A stretch of 64,000 nt of DNA from NCBI GenBank assembly GCA_025766275.1, contig JAFKAC010000004.1, positions 1,488,001 to 1,552,000 on the forward strand, written 5' to 3'. Positions 43,201 through 53,790 of this stretch are shown one piece after another (within the stretch, counting starts at the first letter, position 1; each line of letters opens with the position of its first letter). The stretch is from Lactarius indigo (taxonomy: Eukaryota > Basidiomycota > Agaricomycetes > Russulales > Russulaceae). A model generated the notes under the pieces. It saw nothing but the letters and a program-made list of their open reading frames with translations, ran no database searches and was not told the DNA's origin. A program made the translations under genes and the position numbers.

Positions 43201-43527
43201 CCGGACGCCGAATTCGCATTTCTTTCTTGCTGCCACGCCGCGGAAATCACGGAAGACAGCATCGCCGATGAGGCGCTTCATCTTACCGCGGCGATGCAAT
43301 ATTGTGGATTCCGAAGCGTTGTCGGGACCATGTGGGAGATGGCGGACACAGACGGGCGAGACCTGGCCAAGAGCTTCTACAAGTCGCTGTTATCCAGTAA
43401 TCAAGACGCAGGCGTTCCATACTATGAAAGATCAGCCCGTGCACTCCGGGACGCCACTCAGAAGCTGAGGAGGAAAAGAGGAATTACCCTAGAACGATGG
43501 GTTAACTTTGTGCATTATGGTGCTTGA
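40260..43527 (+). CDS. TPR-CHAT protein F (predicted caspase-like protease)
   Basis: Model: exon 1 40260..40272 (ATG GAT CCC GAA C), 58-bp intron 40273..40330 (GTGAGC, CTAAC branch, ACAG), exon 2 40331..43527; 1069 aa. TPR-like repeats are followed by ETLEKGRTLLWSEMRGLR and the CHAT domain with predicted dyad His930 (HFACHG) and Cys972 (LSCCH). The tail is LERWVNFVHYGA. Features are mixed: the C-terminal part is B/D-like (CHGVLETGKPFEASF, HAAEITE, GTMWEMADTDG), while the N-terminal part is C-like (EDVKYS, YLRGLPLDSF). This could reflect recombination or an intermediate ancestor. It is the last gene of the array; the 3' flank is more diverged than in B-E. Confidence 0.92.
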
Positions 43528-43846
43528 ACGATGTGTCTTTGGTAAGCTTCCCCATATTTCAGTGCACACACTATTCTACCACTTACTCGTCCTCAGAAAA
43601 CTTCGGGTGTGTTATATCTCCCATCTAACACCTAACGTCATCTCTATGGCGCCAACGCGTGAATATCCTCTCGATTATATTTCTATCTACTGTACCGTGA
43701 GATAGCACGTTTAGAGTACCGGAGTACTTACAGTACTATCTCGAGACAATGGCGGCTGCGACCTGGCGTAGTGGGAAGAAACCGCGCATTGCCCAACTCA
43801 ACCCCTTCTTGAAAGGGGTTACACAAAAGGCAGAAGAGTAAGATAT
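43528..43846. other. Convergent 3' region between CHAT F and the glycosylase gene
   Basis: About 320 bp of AT-rich sequence between two stop codons facing each other. No gene seen. Confidence 0.6.
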
Positions 43847-45516
43847 CTAAGGGCTATCTGCCCGCAGATGGACGATCCGCATGGATCCCGTATCGATAGT
43901 GCCTGCCTTGACGCGCTCGAGATCTTCTCTCAGAACCTTGAAAAGCGCCACTTTATCATCGCGCTGTGGGTAGCCATCAGCTAACTTTCGCACGCGCATA
44001 CACGCTCCCACTGGCACACGTACCTGGTGGCTCACGACGCGGCCAGACGTGCTCGGAAAGACGCAGAAGAGTGTTTCGCCGACGCTCGCGGACTACGATA
44101 GGGCAATGAGTCCGTCAATTTAAAGATTTCATGTTGCAATTTGGAGGCGGAATTTCTTACGCGGGGCATCGTGTCGTGTACAGCTTTGAAGGGCTGCAGT
44201 CCGTACGTAAACGCCAGTGCCGGCACCACTTTGGCCTTTTTTGAGGCGGGTCGGGGACTATCACGCTGCTTCGTGGAGTGGGGCAAGGGCGATGACGCAG
44301 GCGTGACATCCACTGTTTCCTCGACTTTAGATATTGTGTCCAGCTTGGACGAGACGTCGCTCCCGTCCTCCTCCAGCTTAACTACCGCACAGAAATCAAC
44401 ATGTTCCAGTTCGGCCTTTGGTGGCCGTTCCACGTCTTCAATGACCGGAGTATCGTCCACCAAATGGAAATAAGCCGATCGTCCATCTTTCAGCGCCACC
44501 GCAGTTTTGGCAGCAAGCTGGCCTTTAGAATGGGCGCCTAGCGATAAGTGATCGCGGGTTCCGGCATTCTTATTGCCGGTGGCATCGCCACCCTTGAGCG
44601 CGCGCTCGACGTGCAGCCATATTCCCTTGCCTATGAAACATACGACGCGGGGGCGAAAGCGCGCGATTTTGGTCAACAGCGCTGGAACAGAGTTGGCCAT
44701 CTCTTGAGCTGACAGCTCAGCTTGCGAGGTCGACGGGCGATCAACGAGGTTAATCTACATTGGCAAAGTGGAGGTTATGTGAGTCCGAGGAAAAAACGAA
44801 ATGAAAAAAAGATGGATGTGCACAATACGTACAAGCCCAAGATTATAGCGCTCTGGAAGTGTAAAATCTTCAGAGGGAAGTAAGAGTCTCTGCGTAAATC
44901 CTGTTTTTGGCGTTTTTTTTTTCGAGACTTGGTACCTTGGCTAGCAGGGATTGGAAACATACCAGAGAGGTAAAGACAGCCCCAAAAGTGATTTGTGGGG
45001 TTCGCATAATGGTGCCCAGTCACTGCAGACATATGCCCCGGGCTACAAGGTGTTCAAAGATAGGCACGGTTAGCGCTCACACTGCATCAACGTATGCCAA
45101 GGCAGCAGCAGCAAACTCACTTAATTCCGCAAAATAGCACTGCGGCGCGTGGGCGTTTAACAAAGCGTCAAATAAGGTTGATAAAGAAAAAAACTTGGCA
45201 TACCGTCCAGATCCTCTGCGACGCAATCGGGAATCCCGGACAGGTGAGCACACGCGTCGGGCGCTGCATTGCCCAACTTGTTCCGCTTCCGCGAGCGGGC
45301 GTCGGTTTTCCGACGTCCTGAGTCTCCCTCTCGTTTGCGCGATGATAAGGTGGCCGGTCGCGCACTGCGCCTGTCGTCGCCCTCCGCCTCAATGGGGCAC
45401 GCTGCTTGCGCCTTTTGAGGTGCTTGATCGTGGCGGGGTGGGAATGATGACGATAAGGGTACATACGCAAAACGGGAAAGACTTCCATGGAATGAAGATT
45501 TCTCCTCGTCTTCCAT
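43847..45516 (-). CDS. TDG: TDG/MUG-family G/T(U) mismatch DNA glycosylase
   Basis: Seven exons: 45516..45204, 45139..45121 (19-nt microexon), 45042..44963, 44900..44833, 44754..44161, 44092..44024, 43963..43847; 419 aa. Phases match at all six introns (60-79 bp). Residues 1-90 are basic and disordered. The catalytic motif GINPG (Asn111) is assembled across the microexon, followed by GHHYANPTNHFW and LSGFTQRLLLPSEDF. RPRVVCFIGKGIW (about 194-206) is the second core element. The C-terminal PSTSGR (371-376) matches the DNA-binding loop of the family. The enzyme removes uracil or thymine opposite guanine in nuclear base-excision repair. An insertion of about 115 charged residues separates GKGIW from the TYGLQPFKAVHD segment. 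An open but wrong frame runs through introns 5 and 6, so a splice-unaware call would truncate the protein. Confidence 0.9.
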
Positions 45517-45918
45517 CTTTTTTTTCTTCCACCGGGGGTTATGTTTTAAATGTCATGGATGACTACTAGCTGACTGATGCGATGTCACGGTTGACATCGA
45601 TGTCCGGATCTGTGGCGGGGAGTCCGGACCGCACTTTGACCTTAAGTGGTAAAATGTGGCACACATCAAAGGCTTTGGTTGCCGAGTAGATTTGATCATG
45701 CTGCCTACACTCGTCCGAGTCGACCTCATCTGGTGCATTGCATGAATTTGAGACATCAAGAAGCGCATTACGCGAGTGTTCCGATGGCCCGGTATTAGAG
45801 CCGATGGGTAGCGATGCGCACACGAAAGGTATGTATTTAAAGCTACTCCCGCAGCACGTCCCGCAGCCCCCTCCCCCACCTCGATCCGTCTCACATCCTC
45901 GCCTAAATCATCGTCGTG
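45517..45918. promoter_or_regulatory. Divergent promoter region of TDG and the next plus gene
   Basis: About 400 bp between divergent starts. TATTTAAA at about 45834 is a plausible TATA box about 85 bp before the plus-strand ATG. No gene seen. Confidence 0.45.
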
Positions 45919-46443
45919 ATGTATTCAATATCCCCTTTGTCTGTGCCACCCTCACCTGCTCTGGCTGCCTCACGTGCACGCAGACAACGCAGTAACGCCG
46001 TTTCGCGAGCGCAGGAGAGCGAAGCAGAGTGGGACTCCACCTCCGCAGCCGCAGATACATCGGGCTCCCCAACCACCTCCTCTCTACCACCACCCTGGCG
46101 CGACGATGAGCTCATCTGCCCACTGGCCCCCGATACACGACGCACTCACGCAGGCACACCCACACCAGCTAACACTAATGCTACAGTACCGTCGTGGGTA
46201 CCTGTGCCCATCTGGCCGACGGACGAGGACGAACTCCAGGCAGTGTTGGCGCAGTTCGCGTTTCCCACGACGGGGCGGAAACACCGGCGGTCCGGGGAGA
46301 TCGTCGTCGATAATTCTTCCACTTCTGTTGGCTCCCTTCCCCCTGCTCCTCCTTCTGCCAGTAGCGGGAAGAGACGCGGTGCCATTGGGCCGAACCGATT
46401 GGCTTGGTGTGCACATTGTGAGCGTGGGCGAAGCGGTGCGTGA
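45919..46443 (+). CDS. Small hypothetical protein, unknown function
   Basis: Single-exon frame of 174 codons starting MYSISPLSVPPSPALAASRA. The first half is Ser/Pro/Ala-rich. The middle has an ordered-looking VPVPIWPTDEDELQAVLAQF segment. A basic GRKHRRSGEI stretch follows, and the protein ends with a CAHC pair that could bind a metal only with a partner. No signal peptide or membrane segment. A TATA-like element lies upstream. Opposite-strand frames here are shorter and less protein-like. I do not recognise the family; it could still be a chance frame in GC-rich DNA. Confidence 0.5.
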   Translation: MYSISPLSVPPSPALAASRARRQRSNAVSRAQESEAEWDSTSAAADTSGSPTTSSLPPPWRDDELICPLAPDTRRTHAGTPTPANTNATVPSWVPVPIWPTDEDELQAVLAQFAFPTTGRKHRRSGEIVVDNSSTSVGSLPPAPPSASSGKRRGAIGPNRLAWCAHCERGRSGA

Positions 46444-46691
46444 ACGTGGTGTGAGATAACATTATTGGCGCGCAGTTATGGACAGTTGCATTCTCGGACA
46501 TTCACGGACAGGATGGGTTACGATAATGGTATTCTGAACACCAGAGGCCGTCACAAGGATTAAGTGTAATACGGACAGAAAGCGTAGTGTACAATTTTAC
46601 AAAAAAAAATAGATAGGCGGGTCCCATAGACAAACAAACTAATAATGAATTGGCTCGAGTCTCTTGTGTACTTACAACAGTTACTCTGATG

Positions 46692-47858
46692 CTAGGCATC
46701 ACCCCGATTCGCCAAAAAGGCACCCATGTCCCGCTTTCCGTTTCGACGGCCGCCGAAGCCAGGGCTCGGGAATCCAGAAGAGAGGCGCTCGATCCCGGCA
46801 GTATGCAGACCAAGATCGCTAGGGAATCCCTCAAACTCCTGCGCGGTGCGTGGGGCGGGGGGCGCTGCATCCAAGAACTGCGCTGCCACAGGCGACGCGA
46901 GGCTGGGCGATTGTGAAGCGGAAGGCGACGAGCGCGAGCGCCTCGACGACGACGACGTCTTGGATGCCGAGGAGCGTGACGACTTGCCCTTTTTGCTGCG
47001 TTGCGCGGGGAGGGAAGGCACGGTCGGAGGAGGTGCGGCGGGGTGCGCCGATGGCTGTTGCGAGATGTAGTGATGGTTGTAATGTTGGCCCTGCTGCTGC
47101 GGGCCAGACGACAGCGACGTTGATGTGCGAGAACGGGAGTCCGACCCGCGACCCGAGTCTGAGCCTCCACGCGTGCGGCGCGCATACGCGCCTGCGCCAA
47201 AATCTCCCTCCTCCTCGTCATCGTCATCACCATCATCCCGGTAGTCCCCCTCCGAGCTGCGCGTAAACGGCGATCCGGGCGCCGGGCGCCGTCCACCGCT
47301 CCCCGGGAACCCCTCAAACTCTGCATTGCCGTCGATAACAGCAGCACGCTCGAGCGCCAGCGCCAGCGCGGCATTCTTCCTCTCTTTGCGCTCGCGCCGC
47401 CGTGCGCGCCGCTCTGCACGCGCGGCCTCCTCCTCGGCCCGCTTCGTCGCGTGTGATTCGATGGCTGCCGAGTCCAGCGGCGCGGCATCTGAATCGAGAG
47501 TCGAGGACGACAGAGTCGGGGGTGGCTGACGACGACGACTTCTCCTGCTTCCACTGCCCTGCCCCTGTTCCCGCCCTTCTTCTTCTTCGTCGTCGTCGGG
47601 CAGGCGTATTGGCGGACGCCCGAAGAGGTTCCATCCGAAGAGGCGTATAGTTTTTGTGAAGCGCGTGCGTTTGGGCCGGGGTGCGCCGGGATTGGAGTGT
47701 AGAGAGAGCGTCTCTGCGTCGCGATCGGTGGTGGTGCCGCTGGCGGAGTCAGCGAGGAGGTCCTCGAGGTCGTTGCGCTCGGTCTTCGATGTGCGAAGAC
47801 AGGAGAGACATGGTGCTGCGAGTGCGCGGAGGGAGTCAGACCAAGAAAACGACTCCAT
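46692..47858 (-). CDS. Conserved disordered protein with basic coiled coil, unknown function
   Basis: Single-exon frame. I start at MESFSWSDSLRALAAPCLSC (388 aa), six codons inside the longest frame, because this N-terminus reads as a compact ordered element. CxxC with flanking hydrophobics there could be a lipid-modification site. IRLFGWNLFGRPPIRLPDDDEEE follows at about 71-93. Residues 138-172 form a highly charged helix (AEEEAARAERRARRRERKER), probably a coiled coil. The motif FEGFP occurs twice, once after the helix (181) and once near the C-terminus. The rest is Ser/Gly/His-rich and disordered. A 455-codon frame on the same strand (46502..47869) is a shadow in another phase. No enzyme domain was recognised. 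Confidence 0.7.
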   Translation of the reverse strand: MESFSWSDSLRALAAPCLSCLRTSKTERNDLEDLLADSASGTTTDRDAETLSLHSNPGAPRPKRTRFTKTIRLFGWNLFGRPPIRLPDDDEEEEGREQGQGSGSRRSRRRQPPPTLSSSTLDSDAAPLDSAAIESHATKRAEEEAARAERRARRRERKERKNAALALALERAAVIDGNAEFEGFPGSGGRRPAPGSPFTRSSEGDYRDDGDDDDEEEGDFGAGAYARRTRGGSDSGRGSDSRSRTSTSLSSGPQQQGQHYNHHYISQQPSAHPAAPPPTVPSLPAQRSKKGKSSRSSASKTSSSSRRSRSSPSASQSPSLASPVAAQFLDAAPPAPRTAQEFEGFPSDLGLHTAGIERLSSGFPSPGFGGRRNGKRDMGAFLANRGDA

Positions 47859-48490
47859 GTTGCGTCCACGTTGCACTGGGATGAACTAACTTTTGACTTG
47901 GAAGGAGCCCACCTGCGAGAATACTAATCGGGTAGTTCCACGTGACCTCCCCCAGTGCTGTGCCGTGCCGGGCCTTTTCACATGCGTCGGCAAGACGGAC
48001 GCGAAAAGCGTCCCTCTGTAGTCTTCGTAGAACCTCGAGGACACTGCAGTCGCTATGCGACCCCATCATCTTCCGGTTGGTTACGAATCTAACCTTTCAG
48101 TGGAAAGGGTCTGCCAATCCCTGGCTCAGCCTACGATGGGCTGATGGCACCTCCGACCTCTTTTCGAAGAATGACAGCAGCCTCATTGTACATCGCCTCG
48201 CATATATGCATCTGAAATGATTTCAATTATCATCTCCTAACAACCTGACGCACCCAGTGGGGTGCCGTGCCACAAAGCTAAACATAATGAGAAAAACAAT
48301 AACAAAATGAATGAATATGCTGTCTGCAAATCGAGTGTGAAATAACGAGATGTTTACTGTAGGTATTCAAAAGTCGCCGTCGCCTGTCACTGCTTTATCA
48401 TACAAATGAACAAAATCGAGGTGCCAAGAGTGGGCCCACAAAAATGCCTGAGGCGCCCGCTCAGGTGCTCGTCCGCGTGCGGCGGCAAAG
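47859..48490. other. Intergenic upstream of the disordered-protein gene and 3' of ATG18
   Basis: About 630 bp with no supported gene. A-rich stretches near 48280-48320 are likely to be the ATG18 3' flank. Short frames only. Confidence 0.55.
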
Positions 48491-50044
48491 TTAGTCATTC
48501 GAAGCCTCGTCTGCCGAGTCGAGCAATCTGGAAACATGGTGACGTCAGAGCTATGCTGGGTAATGAGGCGATGTTGCCACGCACGAGTACTGCTTCATCA
48601 AGGAGCATTCGCCGCCGTTTTCGAGGTCAATGCTGTACGAGTAGAAGTATCCTTCGGAAGAGACGACCATGATTTGGGGCATTGTCCTAAGAACGGTATG
48701 TAGCATTCCGATCAATTCGACAGTTAGAGACGACGCACCCGCTTAGCGCAACGATACACCGCGCGCCGCTCGTTGGGAGTTTGAGGAATGCAAAGTCTCG
48801 CGAGGGCTCCCACATCTCCGTGAGCGTGTTCGGGAGATACCCGCCGACGGACGACGTGATGTTCTTCGTCAGATTCAGCGATCGCCGACGCAGGCTCGAC
48901 GACACCCCCCCGCTCTTCTTCTTCTTGTCGTCCATAAACGCATCGTACCCTCCCTCCAACGCCCCCGCGCCGTCGCGGCTGTCCACGCTGCCCGACGGAC
49001 TCGTCGCGTGATCGTCCTTGCTGCTGTTGACGCTGCTGGTGCTGCTGCTACGCCCGGTTCCAAGCTTGAAGATATGTACCGTGTCGTGTGCGCTGCTCAC
49101 AGCCAGAAGGGTGCTGACCACGTTGAAGTTGAGCGAATATATGCGCGCCTCGCGCGTCCCGCGGCGGAACTGGTACAACTTCTCCGCGCTGGGGACACCC
49201 CACACGCGAATGACGGTGCCTTTCTCCGAGGCCGTCGCGAGGAGCGTGCCGGAGCTGTTCAGCGCAAGCGCGGAGATGGGCGCTTTGTGTGCACGGATGA
49301 TTTGGGAAACGGTGAGAGACTTTGTCGAGAAGAGTAGGACGTCGCCCGACGCTGCTGCCGCGGAGGACGGGGCCGGTGGTGTCTGTGATGAGGCAGAAAC
49401 CGGCGCGGGAACTGGAACCGGGGAGGGATATGCAAGGTAGGAGTTATCAGCGGAGGGCGAGAGAGCGACGATGGCTTCGGGGTTCGGCGGGGTCTCGATT
49501 ACGTGCTGAAGGCGCATGTTTGAAATGTCGTAGATGTAGATCTCGGTTTCGAGAACAATGACGAGCGTCTTTCGGTTCATTTTAACGGCCAGAATGGATG
49601 ACGGGAAGAGGAGCTCGCAAATCATGGATTGTCGCTGCGACGTGATGGATTGGACGAGGAAACAATAGAAAACCTGTAGCGGCGTACCTTTGTGTTCACG
49701 ATCTGCAGTTTGCGCGGACTGGACGATGGCTGGTCCGCAGCGCCAACGAGAGCGATGAGTGACGTACAAAAGAGCATCTCTACAATCCCGCGTGCCCCAT
49801 CGTCTATTTTGGGGGGGAGGGATAAGAGTCCGAGCCGGTAAAGCAACCCAGGGAAGTAATACACGTACTCATAGTGTAGACTCTACCGAAGGGGTCGCAA
49901 TTCGTGATGCTGTAGCCTTTGCGTGTCCCGACTGAAATACATCTGAGAGGGGGGGTGAGGTTTGCAGAGCGTCAGATAAGGGGTAATTACGGACGTGAAA
50001 TCTTGGTTGAAGTTCGCGAAGAGCATTGAGTTGGTGCGCTGCAT
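48491..50044 (-). CDS. ATG18: Autophagy PROPPIN Atg18 (WD40, phosphoinositide-binding)
   Basis: Six exons: 50044..49995, 49942..49869, 49803..49688, 49634..48739, 48686..48585, 48527..48491; 424 aa, introns 52-65 bp, phases consistent. The protein reads as a seven-bladed WD40 propeller: [19 protein letters not shown] in blade 1, [20 protein letters not shown] in blade 2, and [20 protein letters not shown] before the diagnostic FRRG at 236-239. The two arginines of FRRG contact PI3P or PI(3,5)P2 in the family. A Ser/Ala/Pro-rich loop (about 150-177) and a Ser/Asp/Lys-rich loop interrupt blades, as in other fungal Atg18. The C-terminus ends [15 protein letters not shown]. It acts on pre-autophagosomal and vacuolar membranes, usually with Atg2. 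Ignoring the last two introns would give a wrong C-terminus. Confidence 0.93.
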
Positions 50045-50530
50045 TGTGATCGCCTTTCTGAAATGGCCGCGAAATGCAAAGTGAGAAATTGAGAGAAGAC
50101 GTGAGAGAAAACAATGATATCTCCGATAAACAACAGTGTTCTCTTCGTGCGGGTGTGCCAACACGACCAATAGGCAAGGGGTGAGTCAAGACGCGGATAT
50201 GCAGTACGCGCCAGGAAGGCAGAGCAAGCGCCGCCAAACTGGCGAGTCGTTGATTATGTAACGCCGGGGAGCTTGCCACAACCCGCTTGTTGGGCTTTGC
50301 TGGACCGCAGTAGGGCGCAGAATCAGAATAAACACTTCCACGTGAATTGTCAATCTTGCAGATCTTCAGGGCGAGCTGTAATTGGTAGCGCCACGATCCA
50401 ACGCGATATATTTCCGTCCAGGACATATATGCGTAAGTACATAAACCTCTCATCATAGTAGACTACTTTTACTAGTAGGAACGTTTGGTGGTTCAACGAG
50501 ACCGTTATTTTCTGACGGAACAGCAGCTAG
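50045..50530. promoter_or_regulatory. Divergent upstream region of ATG18 and the first E(z)-like gene
   Basis: From about 50380 on the sequence is repeated before the second E(z)-like gene: GGTAGCGCCACGATC at 50383 and 53577, and ATATATGCGTAAGTACA at 50426 and 53670. The GCGTAAGT could be the donor of a leader intron, but the acceptor is not clear. Confidence 0.5.
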
Positions 50531-53510
50531 ATGAACACTCTACGTACACCCAGTGAAGCGGGTCCTTCCAGTTCCAGGTCACAGACCCCGACCCCGATGC
50601 CCCCCGACCTATCACTGACTCGTGATCCCGACGAAAGCAGAGCTCTGGCGTTTCAAGTGTACAAGGAAGTCTGGGACGAATTCAACAAGTGGAAGGTGGA
50701 AAACTGCAAACAACAGCTTCTACTCCTTCAGAAGCCCCTGCCACCTCCGGCCGCTGCGGAAGACGCCCTGTTGGAAGTGTCGAACTTGCGCGATGGCGAA
50801 CCTGGTGAGGTAGAAATTATATATCTCTGCGATTCGGAAGACGACATTCCGCACCATCCTGGTGGATCGACTGTGCTCATGTGCGAGACGGTCCACCTGG
50901 AACTCCCGACGGACTTCACGCCGCATCCGCGCTATGAGTCTTGTACCCCCGCCGTGCAGTCGATGGTGCTCCATGTCGGCAGTGCTGCAGGCGAAGAGCT
51001 CGTGATCCTGCCATTTGTCCCTTACGCCGACGATCCCACGTTTGATGCCGAGGCGTATCTCGGGGTGCACAATCGCTTCGCCTGGGAGGAGCTCGGGGAT
51101 CCTGATGGTATGCAATTCCCATTCATGTGTTTGTAGCTCTTGCTTGACTCTTTTCCGTGGTACCAGTGGAGGTGATCCAGTTTGAGACGCTCCGCAGATT
51201 GTCAACTGGCAATAGGCTATCGCTAGATGAGATCGACGCCACCAGCGTCCTGCCCCCACTACGATTGAGCAACCGAGAAGGTCTGATCTACAGTATGACA
51301 CAGCGGTGCGTTGCACATGTGCCCTCCACCCGTATTTCGTGTCGGTCGACGTGCTCGGTCTACTATTGACGACGTTTGTAGAGACGAACTTTTCTGGCCC
51401 GGGATGATGGCCGACTTCCCCGTCGACACCGACGGCGTAGAACAGCGAAGGATAGACCCCCGCGCACACGAGCCCGACATCAATGACCTCCGCGGGCGCT
51501 TAGATTCCGTATTTCCTTACTTTTGCGCCAATCCTGGTTGCATCCAGGCTTTCTGTCCGCGGCACGGTACGCTCTCACCTGGGCCCCCAGCGTGCTGGTT
51601 TGGTCACATCGATTTATTCAGGATGGGATTTCCCTCCTGTCCCACCAACCGCCCCTCGAGTTACCAGTGATGATTACCCGGAAGGCGAATCTTGTGGGAG
51701 CATGTGCTTCCGAGAGATCGATGACACATTTGGGGTGACACTTCCCGATCTTCTTTTTCTCTGGAACTTCTAATAAACAGACAGGAAGACAACGTAGAAT
51801 GGATGGAGTCAGACGTAGACGAGCTCCAGTGCATCCTAGAGGTGATACCCGACACTCTTCCTTGTGGTTTGGCAATACTCGTGAGGAAACCGTGTCGAGA
51901 GGTTCTGTGTGTGACTATGGCTGTATGATCCATGCTCACTGAACGCCAAACAGGTGTACGTTCAGCGCCAGCGACTCATCACCGACGACAAGGTGTACCC
52001 GGAATCGGCCCAGACACTCTCATCCAACAAGATAAAATATAGTACGTCATTCCACGGCAGGTCCATGATCCTAATATATTATCACCTTGTAGTTGACAAA
52101 AGAAAGGATAAATCGGAGAACTTTGAGTATTATTTGGCGTAGGCTTCATAACATGGTTCCATTGCCTAACCCTATTGATTTCGCATGTCAGACCTGGCCC
52201 GTGTTCACATACCGGTCCGTGTGATCAAACCAACCCGGGCTGTACTTGCGCCGAAGAGTCTGTCCACTGCCTGCGCAATTGCCGATGCGATCTTACCTGT
52301 GCGTCCCAATTTTCCACATGCAGTGACTTCGGTCTGCATGCTTGTTCCATATTTAGGTCAACGTCGCTCGAAGGGCTGTCGCTGCAAGCCGAAACTCACA
52401 ACGGATATGCCAAGAAGTCAAACCTGCAGCGAAATTACGTGTCCGTGCAGAAAGAAAGGATGGGAGTGCGACCCTTCGATATGCGAGTGTGATAACCTCA
52501 CGTTTGTGAGATCTCGAAAAAAATGTAAGAGACTTGGAGCGTTTGGGGCACACCTTGATGGTGCGGATTCGTAGGGCCTAAAAATGAGAAACCGCTGCCA
52601 AGGCGGATTGCCCCAGATAAAAGCTACTATTGCCAAAATTCAGACATACAACGTGGTCTCGTTGCTGTACGTGCTTTCTCACAGACAATTGTATCTATTG
52701 TCCGGGATCTAACTGTACTGTATGGCAGGAAGTAGAAATAAAGCGGGGTGCGTATGGTCTAGGCGCTTTCGCAGCGAAGCCGATCCTCGAGAACCAGTTC
52801 ATAGGCGGTACGTCTATACCTTTCTCTACCTACACCCACCAACGGGTTGGTGACTCCATTAATGAAAGAATACGTCGGTGAACTGGTCCCGAGTGACTTG
52901 GATAACAGAGAGTGGGTTTCTTTCTCTTATCTGCGTGTTTGAAACATACGAACACTGGACCGATCCATCAGACCATTGAGGAATCATGTCGACTTGAACT
53001 ACAATTTTGGATATAACCCAACTTTCAATCTCGACAGCGCGCGTGTCGGAAATGAGACGCGCTACATCAACCATGGAAGCGGAGGCGAGAAAGGCACGGC
53101 GAATTCTGTGGGACAAAGTGTGCAATTGAACGTCAACAATAGCCGTCTATTATTACTAATTTACATCCTAGCGAGGCTCGTCTTTGGGGAACAACGCATT
53201 GGATTGTGGGCTAGTACGTCGAAAGCAGGTCTAGTATCATTATCCTTCGCTGACTTGGAACGTTTGTAGCACGATATATCAAGAAAGGCGAGGAGATTCT
53301 GTTCGATTACGGGGATAACTATTGGAAAAGCAAAAACCCTGGCGTCCTGTCTACCTGAGGGGGGCTTTCGTAAAACGTTGCGATGCAGGTTGCTGTAGAT
53401 ACAAAGTTGGTGCTACCGCTTTGACGGGCCGTTGAGCTTACGAAGAAAGATTTGTTCCCGTGACTTGTCTCACGGTCGATTAGAACGCATGTCGTTCCGA
53501 GTCCAGTGAG
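50340..53510 (+). repeat. Left copy of the E(z)-gene tandem duplication
   Basis: Upstream elements, all 15 exons, most intron lengths and the 3' flank (CGGGCCGTTGA.. and CTCACG(G/C)TCGATT) correspond to 53520-56780 in the same order and orientation. Ends are approximate. Confidence 0.8.
50531..53358 (+). CDS. Enhancer-of-zeste-like SET methyltransferase, copy 1
   Basis: Fifteen exons: 50531..51107, 51167..51305, 51382..51566, 51622..51734, 51785..51901, 51954..52041, 52093..52138, 52192..52298, 52357..52524, 52575..52666, 52729..52807, 52869..52911, 52972..53117, 53172..53213, 53270..53358; 676 aa. Every junction keeps frame and matches copy 2. Order: disordered start; helix KEVWDEFNKWK; VPYADDPTFD; a Cys/His cluster PYFCANPGCIQAFCPRH (about 284-300); a CXC (pre-SET) region about 424-508 with CSHTGPCD and CPCRKKGWECDPSICEC; SET about 535-665 with CQNSDIQRG, FIGEYVGEL (Tyr572), RYINHG (Asn618, His619) and GEEILFDYG (Tyr661). 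CXC-SET order is that of E(z)/EZH2, the H3K27 methyltransferase of PRC2. The usual NHSxNPNC is changed to NHG with no PNC. Activity, target and PRC2 membership are inference. Exon 13's donor is least certain. Confidence 0.85.
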
Positions 53511-53790
53511 TCCACGTGAACCATCGATCTTGCGATATTAGCCGAACTTTAGGGCGGGTCATAATCATTATCTTCGGTAGCGCCACGATCGCCGTATTGG
53601 CTTGGCCAGTGGCAAACGAAGTGGGGTTGCTAACTTGGGCACTGTCAGCGTTCCAGAGAACACCCAGGTTATATATGCGTAAGTACACAAACCTCTTGTT
53701 AGTAGAATACTTATAGGCGCGTTCGGTGGTGCAATGAGACCGCAGTTTACAATATTTTCTGACACTGATGAGACAAATCACTACAGCTTG
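53359..53790. promoter_or_regulatory. Region between the two E(z)-like genes
   Basis: It consists of the 3' flank of copy 1 (matching the flank of copy 2 near 56700) followed by the promoter copy of gene 2. ATATATGCGTAAGTACA at 53670 is conserved with copy 1. No separate gene. Confidence 0.5.

Noticed and set aside
3337..43527. Reading the CHAT array as NLR-type immune receptors
   Set aside because: No P-loop NTPase (NACHT or NB-ARC) motif is visible in any of the six proteins; only TPR-like repeats and CHAT are seen.
46502..47869. 455-codon minus-strand frame
   Set aside because: It overlaps the disordered-protein gene at 46692-47858 in another phase of the same strand. The Arg-rich translation is what a shifted frame of that GC-rich gene gives.
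50720..51469. 249-codon minus-strand frame across E(z) copy 1
   Set aside because: It is antisense to exons 1-3 of a gene whose spliced product and exon structure are confirmed by the second copy.
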